Source: Candidatus Bipolaricaulota bacterium | GTDB lineage: Bacteria; Bipolaricaulota; Bipolaricaulia; Bipolaricaulales; Bipolaricaulaceae | Reading direction: 5' to 3' | DNA: 64,000 bases | Assembly: GCA_022838705.1 (NCBI GenBank) | Contig: JALHJZ010000003.1 | Coordinates: 112,377-176,376 of the forward strand | Part shown: one piece after another, positions 45,224 to 55,252 of the stretch | How positions within the stretch are numbered: the first letter of the stretch is position 1 | Layout of the letters: each line of letters begins with the position of its first letter | The notes under the pieces: model-generated | The model's database searches: none | Told to the model about the DNA's origin: nothing | Seen by the model: only the letters and a program-made list of their open reading frames with translations | Position numbers and translations under genes: made by a program

Positions 45224-45673
45224 ATGGAACGGACGCTTGTACTGCTGAAACCGGATGCGCTCCAGCGGCGGCTGGTGGGCCCGATCATCGCCCGGTTCGA
45301 GGCGAAGGGCCTCACCATCGTGGGGATGAAGCTCCTCCAGGTGCCCCGCGACCTCGCCGCGCGCCACTACGCCGAACACGTCGGGAAGCCGTTCTACGAG
45401 GAGCTCGTTTCGTTCATCACCTCGGCCCCGGTGATCGCCCTCGTGGTCGAGGGGCCGCAGGCGATCGCAGCCGTGCGGGCCTTGATGGGGAAGACGAACC
45501 CGTTCGACGCTGCCCCGGGCACGATCCGCGGCGACTTCGGGCTCTCGGTGGGGATGAACCTCGTCCACGGCTCGGACTCCCCGGCCGCGGCGGCGCGGGA
45601 GATCCCGCTCTTCTTCTCTCCCGAGGAGATCCTGACCTACTCCATGGCCGACGCGGCCTGGCTTGGAGGGTAA
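45224..45673 (+). CDS. ndk: Nucleoside diphosphate kinase
   Basis: 149 residues; transfers the gamma phosphate of ATP to NDPs. [20 protein letters not shown] is the family start, [19 protein letters not shown] is the nucleotide site, and [20 protein letters not shown] holds the active-site His. ATG follows caggagga. A TACACT -10-like site (45179-45184) with a weak CTGCAG at 45155-45160 could be its promoter, 18 bases apart. valS begins one base after its stop. Confidence 0.96.
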   Translation: MERTLVLLKPDALQRRLVGPIIARFEAKGLTIVGMKLLQVPRDLAARHYAEHVGKPFYEELVSFITSAPVIALVVEGPQAIAAVRALMGKTNPFDAAPGTIRGDFGLSVGMNLVHGSDSPAAAAREIPLFFSPEEILTYSMADAAWLGG

Positions 45674-45674
45674 G

Positions 45675-48302
<2,628 letters not shown>

Positions 48303-48324
48303 GGGGGCAGCTGGGCTTGGCGGG

Positions 48325-49146
48325 ATGGGCATCCGCGCAGAAGATGGGGTGGCGATGATCCCGAGCGGGGTGGACGCGGCGAGGGGGGACGGCCAGGGCC
48401 CCGCGAGGGACGGGGACCTCCTCGAAGCGGTGCGGGCACGGTCCCTCCCCGGGCACGTGGCCCTGATCATGGACGGCAACGGCCGGTGGGCCCAGGCGCG
48501 CGGCCTGCCGCGCCTGGAGGGCCACCGCCGGGGGGTCGCCGCCGCCGAGCGGGTGGTGCGGTTCGTGGCCGAGGAGCGGCTGTTCCCCTGCCTGAGCTTG
48601 TTCGCGTTCTCCACCGAGAACTGGAACCGCCCGCCGGAGGAGGTGGAGTCGCTCTTCACCCTCCTTGAGCAGTTCATCCGCGCCCGGGGGGACGAGTTCG
48701 TGGAACGGGGCGCTCGTCTGGAGGTGTTGGGGGCGATCGACGCCCTGCCCGCATCCCTCCGCCGGGCGATCGCGGAGATCGAGGAGCGGACGCGGGGCGG
48801 GGAAGCCCTCCACCTCGTCGTGGGGATCAACTTCGGGGGGCGGTGGAGCATCCTCGAAGGAGTTCGGCAGGCGATGGCCCTCGCCCGGAACGGCGACCTC
48901 ACCCCCGATGAGCTCGACAACGCCGCGTTCTCCCGCCTCCTCCCCACGGCGGGCCTCCCCGAGCCGGATCTCATCGTGCGAACGGGGGAGGAGAAGCGGA
49001 TCTCCAACTTCTACCTCTGGGAGGCAGCGTATTCCGAGCTCTACTTCACCCCGACCCTGTGGCCGGACTTCGACGAGACGGCGCTCCTCCTCGCAATCCA
49101 GGATTTCCAGGGCCGCCGGCGGCGGTTCGGGGGGGTGGCGCAATGA
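48325..49146 (+). CDS. uppS: Isoprenyl transferase (undecaprenyl diphosphate synthase type)
   Basis: 273 residues from ATG 48325; ATG 48355 would give 263. Cis-prenyltransferase with LPGHVALIMDGNGRWAQARG (catalytic Asp and phosphate-binding residues), FAFSTENWNRPPEEVESLF, and the C-terminal DLIVRTGEEKRISNFYLW plus YSELYFTPTLWPDFDE. It makes the C55 lipid carrier for peptidoglycan and O-antigen. The N-terminal 40 residues before the core are Gly/Ala/Asp-rich and not conserved. Its stop overlaps the cdsA start (ATGA), the common uppS-cdsA arrangement. Confidence 0.93.
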   Translation: MGIRAEDGVAMIPSGVDAARGDGQGPARDGDLLEAVRARSLPGHVALIMDGNGRWAQARGLPRLEGHRRGVAAAERVVRFVAEERLFPCLSLFAFSTENWNRPPEEVESLFTLLEQFIRARGDEFVERGARLEVLGAIDALPASLRRAIAEIEERTRGGEALHLVVGINFGGRWSILEGVRQAMALARNGDLTPDELDNAAFSRLLPTAGLPEPDLIVRTGEEKRISNFYLWEAAYSELYFTPTLWPDFDETALLLAIQDFQGRRRRFGGVAQ

Positions 49147-49961
49147 CCTCGCTCGCCAAGCGCCTGCTCACCGCGGCCCTCGCCATTCCCCTTGTCCTCG
49201 CCGTGTTCTGGGCCTGCGACCGCTACCACGTGGACTGGGGGGTGTGCTTATTCCTGTCCATCGTGACGATGATCGCGGGCTGGGAGTACCTCCACCTCGT
49301 GGCGAACCTGGGGATCCCGCTGCCGCGGGAGCTCATCATGTTCGCGATCCCGGCGTACCTCATGCTCCTCGTCCCGTGGGGAGGGCAGTACGCGATCGTG
49401 CTCGCGGGGGGGGTGGTATACCTGATCGTGTTCTACAGCTTCTCCCGCCGCGGGGCACGGGAGGGGTTCTTTTCCTCACTCGCCGGGATCTTCGGGTTCC
49501 TCTACCTCGCGGTCACAATCAGCTTCATCTACCTCGTACACCAAGCGGGGTTCCCCTACATCGTCCACTTCCTGCTCATGGTGTGGGGCTACGACTCCGG
49601 AGCGTACTTCGCCGGCAGCCTATTCGGCCGACACCAACTCCTCCCCCAGATCTCACTCGCCAAGACGTGGGAGGGGGTGGCGGGGGGGATCGCGCTGGCC
49701 ATCGTGGCCGCCGCGATCCTGCCCGATTTCTGGGGCGACATCCTGCGCTGGCTGCCCCACATCGTCGCCCTCGGTGCACTCGAGGGAGCGTTTTGCCAGA
49801 TGGGCGACCTGTTCGAGTCCCTCGTGAAGCGGGCCGCTGGGGTGAAGGATGCCGGCCGGCTCCTCCCCGGGCACGGGGGAATGCTCGACCGGATCGACGG
49901 CCTGCTCGCCGCTGTCCCCGTGTACTACTTCTACATGCACTTCATCATCGGCCTCATCTGA
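49143..49961 (+). CDS. cdsA: Phosphatidate cytidylyltransferase
   Basis: 272 residues with eight or so membrane helices. The family signature near the C-terminus is SLAKTWEGVAGG, then LFESLVKRAAGVKDAGRLLP and GHGGMLDRIDGLL, which hold the CDP-diacylglycerol synthase metal ligands. It makes CDP-diacylglycerol for phospholipid synthesis. MTSLAKRLLTAALAIPLVLA fits the usual start and overlaps the uppS stop. The 3-prime end is convergent with tldD, 6 bases away. Confidence 0.94.
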   Translation: MTSLAKRLLTAALAIPLVLAVFWACDRYHVDWGVCLFLSIVTMIAGWEYLHLVANLGIPLPRELIMFAIPAYLMLLVPWGGQYAIVLAGGVVYLIVFYSFSRRGAREGFFSSLAGIFGFLYLAVTISFIYLVHQAGFPYIVHFLLMVWGYDSGAYFAGSLFGRHQLLPQISLAKTWEGVAGGIALAIVAAAILPDFWGDILRWLPHIVALGALEGAFCQMGDLFESLVKRAAGVKDAGRLLPGHGGMLDRIDGLLAAVPVYYFYMHFIIGLI

Positions 49962-49967
49962 TCCCGC

Positions 49968-51413
49968 TCACGCGGCTCCCCGCACCTGGACCCGGGCGAA
50001 CTTGGCCGGTGCAGTGCCATGCCCGACCTGCATCACCTGCCCCGGCTCCCCCTTCCCACAGTTCGGCACGCCCCACATCTGCCACTCCTCCGGCCCCGCG
50101 ATCGCCACGCATGACCCCCAGAACTGGGGGGTGATCCCGGTGTAGAGCGGGTTTTTCAGGATGCGGGTCTTTCGTCCGTCCTGGATCTCCCACGCGATCT
50201 CCGTCCCGAACTGGAAGTTCACCCGCCGATCGTCAATGGACCACGATTTGTTCGTCTCGAAGTAGATCCCATGCTTCGTGTCCCGGATGAGGTCGTCGCA
50301 CGTCCCCTCCCCGGGGAGGAGGTTGATGTTCGTCATCCGGATGAGCGGGATCCGGGCCCAACTCGACGCGCGGGCCGCCCCTCCGCTGCGGCGGGCCCCG
50401 ACCTTGGGAGCCGTCTCCCGCGACGTAAGGTAGCCCACGAACAGGCCCTCCTTCACGAGGTCCACCCGCTGGGCGGGGACGCCCTCATCGTCGTACCCGA
50501 ACGTGCCGAGGCCGGTGGGGACTGTGGCATCGGCTACGATGTTCACGAGGTTTGAGCCGTAGCGGAACTTCCCCCTCTTGTCCAGGGTGAGGAAGCTCCC
50601 CCCGGCGTAGGAGAGCTCCGTCCCCAGCACCCGGTCGAGCTCCGTGGGATGGCCCACCGACTCGTGGACCTGAAGCGCGAGCTGTGATCCCTCGAGGATG
50701 ATGTCGAACACGCCGGTGGGACAGGCCGGAGCCGAGAGGAGGGCCACCGCCTCGTCGGCGATCCGCGATGCGTGGCCGAGGAGGTCGAGCCCAGCGACGA
50801 ACTCGTAACCGGCGCTCGCGAAGTTTCCGCCGAACGAGCAGGGGTAGGAGCGGCGCTGGAACTCCCCTGCCCCGGCCGCGTAGGCCTCGATCCCTGCGCC
50901 GCAGCTGGTGAGGCTCTGGCGGATGAGGCTGCCCGTGGTGTTTCCGAAGACCTTCTCCACCCGCCAGGAGGAGATGGCCCCCTTGGCCATCGCCACCCCG
51001 GGGACGGCGAGGATCCGCTCAGCACAAGCGAACAGGAGTTCGAGCTTCTCGCTGAGGGGGACAGCGAGCGGGTCCCGCTCGCACGGACCGGTGAACGTAG
51101 CGCGGTGGGCGGGCTCGGGCGCGAGCTCGACGCGCTCCCGCTGCACAGCGGCCGTGGCGCGGGCGATGGCGAGGGCGGACTGCGCCGTGCGGGCGATCGC
51201 GTCCTTGCCCGTATCCCCGGTCGCGGCGAACCCCCATGCCCCGTTGTGAAGGACGCGGATCCCGATCCCGCGCGACTCGCGGCGGGAGAGGGAGTCCACC
51301 TCATGGTTTCTCGTGTGCACGTCCTCCTCGGTGCGGTGCTCAGCGCGCACCTCTCCATAGTCCACGCCGAGCGCCTCCAGTGCGTTCAGACCCTCCTCAA
51401 CGATCTTCTCCAT
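49968..51413 (-). CDS. tldD: TldD-type metalloprotease
   Basis: 481 residues. The metal site HESVGHPTELD gives the HExxxH arrangement of TldD; other family segments are RESRGIGIRVLHNGAWGFA at the N-terminus, GTFGYDDEGVPAQRVDLVKEG and RMTNINLLPGEGTCDDL. With TldE (PmbA) it unfolds and degrades or matures peptides; TldE is not in the window, so it may work alone or with a distant gene. No signal peptide, hence cytoplasmic. It is encoded downstream of the NifU-like gene, 23 bases away, as one unit. Confidence 0.92.
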   Translation of the reverse strand: MEKIVEEGLNALEALGVDYGEVRAEHRTEEDVHTRNHEVDSLSRRESRGIGIRVLHNGAWGFAATGDTGKDAIARTAQSALAIARATAAVQRERVELAPEPAHRATFTGPCERDPLAVPLSEKLELLFACAERILAVPGVAMAKGAISSWRVEKVFGNTTGSLIRQSLTSCGAGIEAYAAGAGEFQRRSYPCSFGGNFASAGYEFVAGLDLLGHASRIADEAVALLSAPACPTGVFDIILEGSQLALQVHESVGHPTELDRVLGTELSYAGGSFLTLDKRGKFRYGSNLVNIVADATVPTGLGTFGYDDEGVPAQRVDLVKEGLFVGYLTSRETAPKVGARRSGGAARASSWARIPLIRMTNINLLPGEGTCDDLIRDTKHGIYFETNKSWSIDDRRVNFQFGTEIAWEIQDGRKTRILKNPLYTGITPQFWGSCVAIAGPEEWQMWGVPNCGKGEPGQVMQVGHGTAPAKFARVQVRGAA

Positions 51414-51436
51414 CGCATTCCCCCTTTCCGGTCGGC

Positions 51437-51658
51437 TCAGGCGGCCTCGACCGCCACCACCTCGGGCACTTCCTCCTTCAGCATCCGCTCAATCGTGTTC
51501 TGGAGCGTCATCATCGCCATCGGACACCCGTGACAGGCCCCGACGAGCCTCACCCGTACCACGCCCTCGTCCGTGACTTCCACGAGCTCCACGTCGCCGC
51601 CGTCGGCCTGGAGGTACGTTCGGATCCCCTCCAGTGCATCCCGCACCTTGTCTTCCAT
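51437..51658 (-). CDS. NifU C-terminal-like iron-sulfur cluster scaffold
   Basis: 73-residue protein equal to the NifU/Nfu C-terminal domain alone. MEDKVRDALEGIRTYLQADG followed by GDVELVEVTDEG and VGACHGCPMAMMTLQNTIER with a CxxC pair that binds a transferable [4Fe-4S] cluster between two subunits. It probably delivers clusters to proteins such as NfnAB. The ATG is preceded by aaggagg at 9 bases. The frame is open far upstream, but that part is only antisense to the Cas4-like gene. Confidence 0.92.
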   Translation of the reverse strand: MEDKVRDALEGIRTYLQADGGDVELVEVTDEGVVRVRLVGACHGCPMAMMTLQNTIERMLKEEVPEVVAVEAA

Positions 51659-51753
51659 CGAACCACGCCTCCTTAGTAGGTCTCGCGGGGAAGGATACCC
51701 GCTCCGGGCCATCAAGGGGATGCGCCCTTCGTGTGCCGCCGTGAGGCAGGTCG

Positions 51754-51782
51754 TTGCTCGCCTCTTCCCCCCCGGGTAGACT
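51754..51782 (+). promoter_or_regulatory. Promoter of the Cas4-like gene (leaderless type)
   Basis: TTGCTC at 51754-51759 and TAGACT at 51777-51782 with a 17-base spacer. The expected transcription start falls at or next to the ATG at 51791, and no ribosome-binding site is present. Confidence 0.6.
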
Positions 51783-51790
51783 GACGGGCC

Positions 51791-52519
51791 ATGCTCGTTG
51801 AGAAGCTCGACCAGTACTTCCAGCGCGAGGAGAGAACCCGGCCGCGGGACTACTTCTACGTGAGCGAGGTCGGCAAGTGCCCCCGCCAGATCTACTACGC
51901 AATCAAGGGATTCCCCCGCCCGCCGCTCGATGGCCTCACCGCCCGCAAGCTGGCCGTGGGGGACGAAGCCCACAAGCGGCTCGCCCAAGCCCTGTTCGGG
52001 ATGGGGGTCGTCGTCGCTGCCGAGGTCCCGATCCCGCCGGGGAACCTGTTCCATGGCCGGTGTGATCTGATCGTGTCCCTCGACGGCAAGAACTACGTGG
52101 TGGAGGTGAAGACCGCCCACCCGTACACCTTCGACCAGATGGCCTCTGCCCCCCGCCGCGACCACTACCTGCAGCTCCAGCTCTACCTTCACTACTTCGG
52201 AATCCCGCAGGGGATCATCCTCGCCGAGAACAAGGCCACCCAGGAGCTGCGGGAATTCGTGGTCCCCCTCGACAAGGAGGAGATGGGGCGGGTCATCCGG
52301 ACCTTCGAACGGCTGCAGCACACGATCTTCGTCGCGGGCCAGCTGCCCCCCCTCCCTGGCCAGGAGGAGAAGAGGGATTGGGAGTTCGACCAGTGTCGGT
52401 ACTGCCCCTACGTTCCGTTCTGTAGCGAGGACGTCGCCGAAATCCCTGGCCGCAACGAGGTGGACCTCGCCGCCGAGGAGATGGCCAGCCCGCGGACGCT
52501 GTTCGACGACCTCACCTAG
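51791..52519 (+). CDS. Cas4/RecB-like PD-(D/E)XK nuclease, stand-alone
   Basis: 242 residues. VSEVGKCPRQIYYAIKG provides the first Cys of an iron-sulfur cluster, then GRCDLIVSLDGKNYVVEVKT gives the nuclease Asp and Glu-x-Lys, QLQLYLHYFGI is motif with the conserved Gln and Tyr, and CRYCPYVPFC completes three Cys near residue 200-210. This matches Cas4 or an AddB/RecB C-terminal-like exonuclease. There are no other cas genes or repeats here, so I infer a role in DNA repair or an unlinked defence function. Start ATG 51791 appears leaderless. Confidence 0.86.
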   Translation: MLVEKLDQYFQREERTRPRDYFYVSEVGKCPRQIYYAIKGFPRPPLDGLTARKLAVGDEAHKRLAQALFGMGVVVAAEVPIPPGNLFHGRCDLIVSLDGKNYVVEVKTAHPYTFDQMASAPRRDHYLQLQLYLHYFGIPQGIILAENKATQELREFVVPLDKEEMGRVIRTFERLQHTIFVAGQLPPLPGQEEKRDWEFDQCRYCPYVPFCSEDVAEIPGRNEVDLAAEEMASPRTLFDDLT

Positions 52520-52982
52520 CGCCCATGGTGGGGGTTCCCCTCGCCAGCGCGCCGACGTTGAACCCGGCGGTGGCCAGCGCGGCCGCGAGGGGAGGCGCAA
52601 ACGGGATCGCTGTCTCGGAGATGTCGAACGCGAACCCGATTCCGAACGCAGCCCCCGTCCCCCCCACCGCGCCGAGGAAGCACAGGCCAACGTTCCCCTC
52701 CACCCCCAGGGCCGAGCCGACCACGATCACCCCCACCCCCGATCCCACGATCGTGCCCCCCGCGAACCCGAGGAACGCCCCGAAAATCGTCCGGGCGAGG
52801 GCATCCCAGCCTGTGGCCCCCCGAGAGAACGCCCACGCCAGGGTCTGCGCGCCGATAAAAGCTCCCGCGTAGCCACCGAGCGTGCCGACGAGGAATTCGG
52901 GGAGGATCGCATCCTCCGGCTGCGCGGCCCACGCCGACCCACCCACGAGAACCACGAGAACCAAGACCAGCATCCGCTTCAC
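52512..52982 (-). CDS. Small exported glycine-rich membrane protein, unknown
   Basis: 156 residues from GTG 52982: signal peptide MKRMLVLVLVVLVGGSAWAA, then several hydrophobic Gly/Ala-rich stretches (LVGTLGGYAGAFIGA, GAFLGFAGGTIVGSGVGVIV, GAVGGTGAAFGIGFAF) that look like glycine-zipper helices. No known domain. TTG at 52988 is an alternative with aaggag 4 bases away; the GTG lies about 10 bases from that site. Likely an envelope protein. The 3-prime end overlaps the Cas4-like gene convergently by 8 bases. Confidence 0.65.
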   Translation of the reverse strand: MKRMLVLVLVVLVGGSAWAAQPEDAILPEFLVGTLGGYAGAFIGAQTLAWAFSRGATGWDALARTIFGAFLGFAGGTIVGSGVGVIVVGSALGVEGNVGLCFLGAVGGTGAAFGIGFAFDISETAIPFAPPLAAALATAGFNVGALARGTPTMGAR

Positions 52983-53012
52983 GGTCAACCATCTCCTTGG
53001 GTACCCACTGCC

Positions 53013-54155
53013 CTACGGCTGGAGGGCCTCCGGGGGGAGGATGCGGACCTCCGCCACGCCGGGGAACTGGAGGGCGGTCTTCTCGATCTGCGCCCGCAGG
53101 ATCCCCGTCCGACACGCTCCCCCCGACGTCCTATGCTCCGGGTCGGCGAGGACCACGGTCAGCACCCCATCCTCAGCGTACACCTCGGCCAGGGATACCC
53201 CCGGCAGGGGGAACTCGGATGTGTAGCCGGCCTCACCCTCCCAGGGCGCGAGCCCCTCGTCCAGGAGGAGGGTCAGGGCGGCCACCAGCGGCGAAGCATC
53301 GAGCGGCACCCACCGCGCCAGGGGCAGCACCGCGTCCGCACTGCACGCGAGGTACCCGTGGAGGAGGAGGTCCACCGCTGGGTGGTAGGCGAACACCTGG
53401 ATGGCCCACACCTCGTCGGGGATCCTCCCGGCGGGCAGGTCCGGCGCCCGCACCAGACCTTCCCCGGCTACCCGGCACTCGAACTCCCGGCCCTCGCTCG
53501 CCAGGCGGATCACGTAGCCAGGGGCGATGACTTGGGCGTACATCGTCCCCGGCACACGCACCCCAAGGCTTGCGTCGGGGAACTCGCGGGCGAGGACCGC
53601 GACCACCTCGAGCTTCCGCGCGCACAACGCCAGGTCCTCCGCGAGGGCAGCCCGCGCCCAGGCCACCGCTCGCCGCGCATCCGAGTCCGCCTGCCAGGAG
53701 GGGTGATCGGCTACGGGAATCGTGTACGGGGTGAGCGGGGAGATGAACCTCTCCGGTACAATGAGGACCAGTCTCCCGGCCTCATCGGCCGCCACGGAGA
53801 AGGTCACCTCCGTCATCCCCTCGCAGGGGTCGCCCCACGTGAGGGTGTACGTCCCCGCCGGGAGGTGGATCCGCCAGTCCACGAAGGTACGCGCCTCACC
53901 CGCGTCCAGGGACAGGGGAACGGCATGTGTGGCCACGATGCGCCACGATCCGACCTCCGGCCCGAGCGACCCGCGAAGCTCGGCCGGGCCGGTGTACCCT
54001 GCCGGACCGACCGGGGTCACCCCGCACCGCACACGAACGCTTCCCACCGCATCCATGGTCAGGGTGACGTTCGGCTGAAGCGCCTCCACCATCGGCCCGG
54101 CAGCCGCTGCCCACCCCATAACCACGCACCCGACCACTGCCCCGACGCCCCTCAT
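53013..54155 (-). CDS. Exported protein with GerMN-like C-terminal domain
   Basis: 380 residues. Signal peptide 1-20 without clear lipobox. Residues about 25-150 look like an immunoglobulin-type beta domain (EVGSWRIVATHAVPLSLDAG, HLPAGTYTLTWGDPC). The C-terminal 120 residues contain VAALTLLLDEGLAPWEGEAG, FPLPGVSLAEVYAEDGVLTV and ILRAQIEKTALQFPGVAEVR, the pattern of the GerMN (spore germination) domain, which also occurs in non-sporulating cells. ATG 54155 follows gaggaggtg. The frame upstream is antisense to the next gene. Function unknown. Confidence 0.75.
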   Translation of the reverse strand: MRGVGAVVGCVVMGWAAAAGPMVEALQPNVTLTMDAVGSVRVRCGVTPVGPAGYTGPAELRGSLGPEVGSWRIVATHAVPLSLDAGEARTFVDWRIHLPAGTYTLTWGDPCEGMTEVTFSVAADEAGRLVLIVPERFISPLTPYTIPVADHPSWQADSDARRAVAWARAALAEDLALCARKLEVVAVLAREFPDASLGVRVPGTMYAQVIAPGYVIRLASEGREFECRVAGEGLVRAPDLPAGRIPDEVWAIQVFAYHPAVDLLLHGYLACSADAVLPLARWVPLDASPLVAALTLLLDEGLAPWEGEAGYTSEFPLPGVSLAEVYAEDGVLTVVLADPEHRTSGGACRTGILRAQIEKTALQFPGVAEVRILPPEALQP

Positions 54156-54324
54156 CGCGCACCTCCTCGGCTCGGCCCTCCTGCCCCGCTCGGGGAGGAA
54201 GCCGCTCGGGAGAGGATACCAAGTCTTGGGGAAAACTGCTCCCCGGGCGCGGCCCCCTGTCCCGCCGGCCCCTGCCCGGTACACTAGCTCCCGCCCGGCA
54301 AGTGTGGGGCGACAAGGAGGATAC

Positions 54325-54768
54325 ATGCGAGCGAGAACGTGGATCGGGGTAGCCGTCGTCATCGTCGTGACCGCCCTGCTCGTGATCGTCCTCTGGCCGA
54401 CGCCGGACCCGCTGGCCAATGTGGAGACGGTGGCCATCCTCCCCCCGGACTGGGAGCGGACGGATCTGGTGCTGCGGGCGCCGTTCATGGATGGGCTCAC
54501 CGTGTCCCTGGGGGCAAAGGATGTTCGGATCGTTACGGACGCTGACAAAGCGGATGCCGTGCTTGTGGTTCGGGATGTGCGGGTGGATTCGGTCGAGGTC
54601 CGGCTCGATTCCGGGGAGATCACAGGGCGGATGAGCGCAACGTGCGCCCTCACCGACCTCCGCACCGGACGGACGCGGGTGATGGACTTCCGCCTCGACC
54701 TCCGCAACGGTACCGTGCGCGCGACCCTCACCCCCCGCAAGTTCTGGCAGTTCTGGAAGCGGAGCTGA
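54325..54768 (+). CDS. Membrane-anchored small protein of unknown function
   Basis: 147 residues with one N-terminal membrane segment (WIGVAVVIVVTALLVIVLWP) followed by a soluble alpha/beta part: NVETVAILPPDWERTDLVLR, GAKDVRIVTDADKADAVLVV, TGRMSATCALTDLRTGRTRV. The layout recalls lipopolysaccharide-assembly lipoproteins of the LptE/DUF4136 type, but there is no lipobox, so this is only a guess. ATG follows aaggagg. A TACACT at 54280-54285 may be its -10. It lies 16 bases before the RimI-like gene. Confidence 0.7.
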   Translation: MRARTWIGVAVVIVVTALLVIVLWPTPDPLANVETVAILPPDWERTDLVLRAPFMDGLTVSLGAKDVRIVTDADKADAVLVVRDVRVDSVEVRLDSGEITGRMSATCALTDLRTGRTRVMDFRLDLRNGTVRATLTPRKFWQFWKRS

Positions 54769-54784
54769 GGTCCCCGGAGCCACC

Positions 54785-55252
54785 GTGCAGGTCCGCCCGG
54801 CCCGTCCCACCGACCTCCCCGCCATCGCCGCGATCGAGGTGCGCAGCTTCCCCGACCCCTGGCCGGAGGCCCTCCTCGCTGGCTACTTCGACGATCGCCA
54901 GGCCCTGATCCTCCTGGCCGAGGAGGAGGAGCCCCTGGGGTTCCTCATCGCCCGGGTCGAGTCCCCGCCCCGCGGCGGCCGGACCCTCCACATCCACGAC
55001 CTCGCCGTGGACCCCCCTCACCGACGCCGCGGTGTGGGGAGCGCGCTCCTCGCCGCCCTGACGCAGGCTGCTCTCCGGGAACACATCTCCCGTCTCCAGC
55101 TCGAGGTGCGGGTCGGGAACGAGGCCGGGCTGCGGTTCTACGAGCGACACGGGTTCCGCGTAACCCGGCGGCTCGCCCACTACTACGAGGACCGCGGAGC
55201 CGCCCTGCGCATGGAGCGTCTTCTCACCCCGCCCGCTTCTCCCTCCAGCTGA
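54785..55252 (+). CDS. RimI-like ribosomal-protein/GNAT N-acetyltransferase
   Basis: 155 residues, GNAT fold. VRPARPTDLPAIAAIEVRSF is the N-terminal strand-helix; LHIHDLAVDPPHRRRGVGSA is motif A with the acetyl-CoA pyrophosphate loop; RLQLEVRVGNEAGLRFYERH and GFRVTRRLAHYYEDRGAALR complete it as in RimI, which acetylates the N-terminus of ribosomal protein S18. Other N-acetyltransferase targets remain possible. Start is GTG 54785 without strong ribosome-binding site. It overlaps the P-type ATPase convergently by 29 bases. Confidence 0.86.
   Translation: MQVRPARPTDLPAIAAIEVRSFPDPWPEALLAGYFDDRQALILLAEEEEPLGFLIARVESPPRGGRTLHIHDLAVDPPHRRRGVGSALLAALTQAALREHISRLQLEVRVGNEAGLRFYERHGFRVTRRLAHYYEDRGAALRMERLLTPPASPSS

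Noticed and set aside
51754..52519. CRISPR array or defence island around the Cas4-like gene
   Set aside because: No regularly spaced repeats and no other defence genes nearby.
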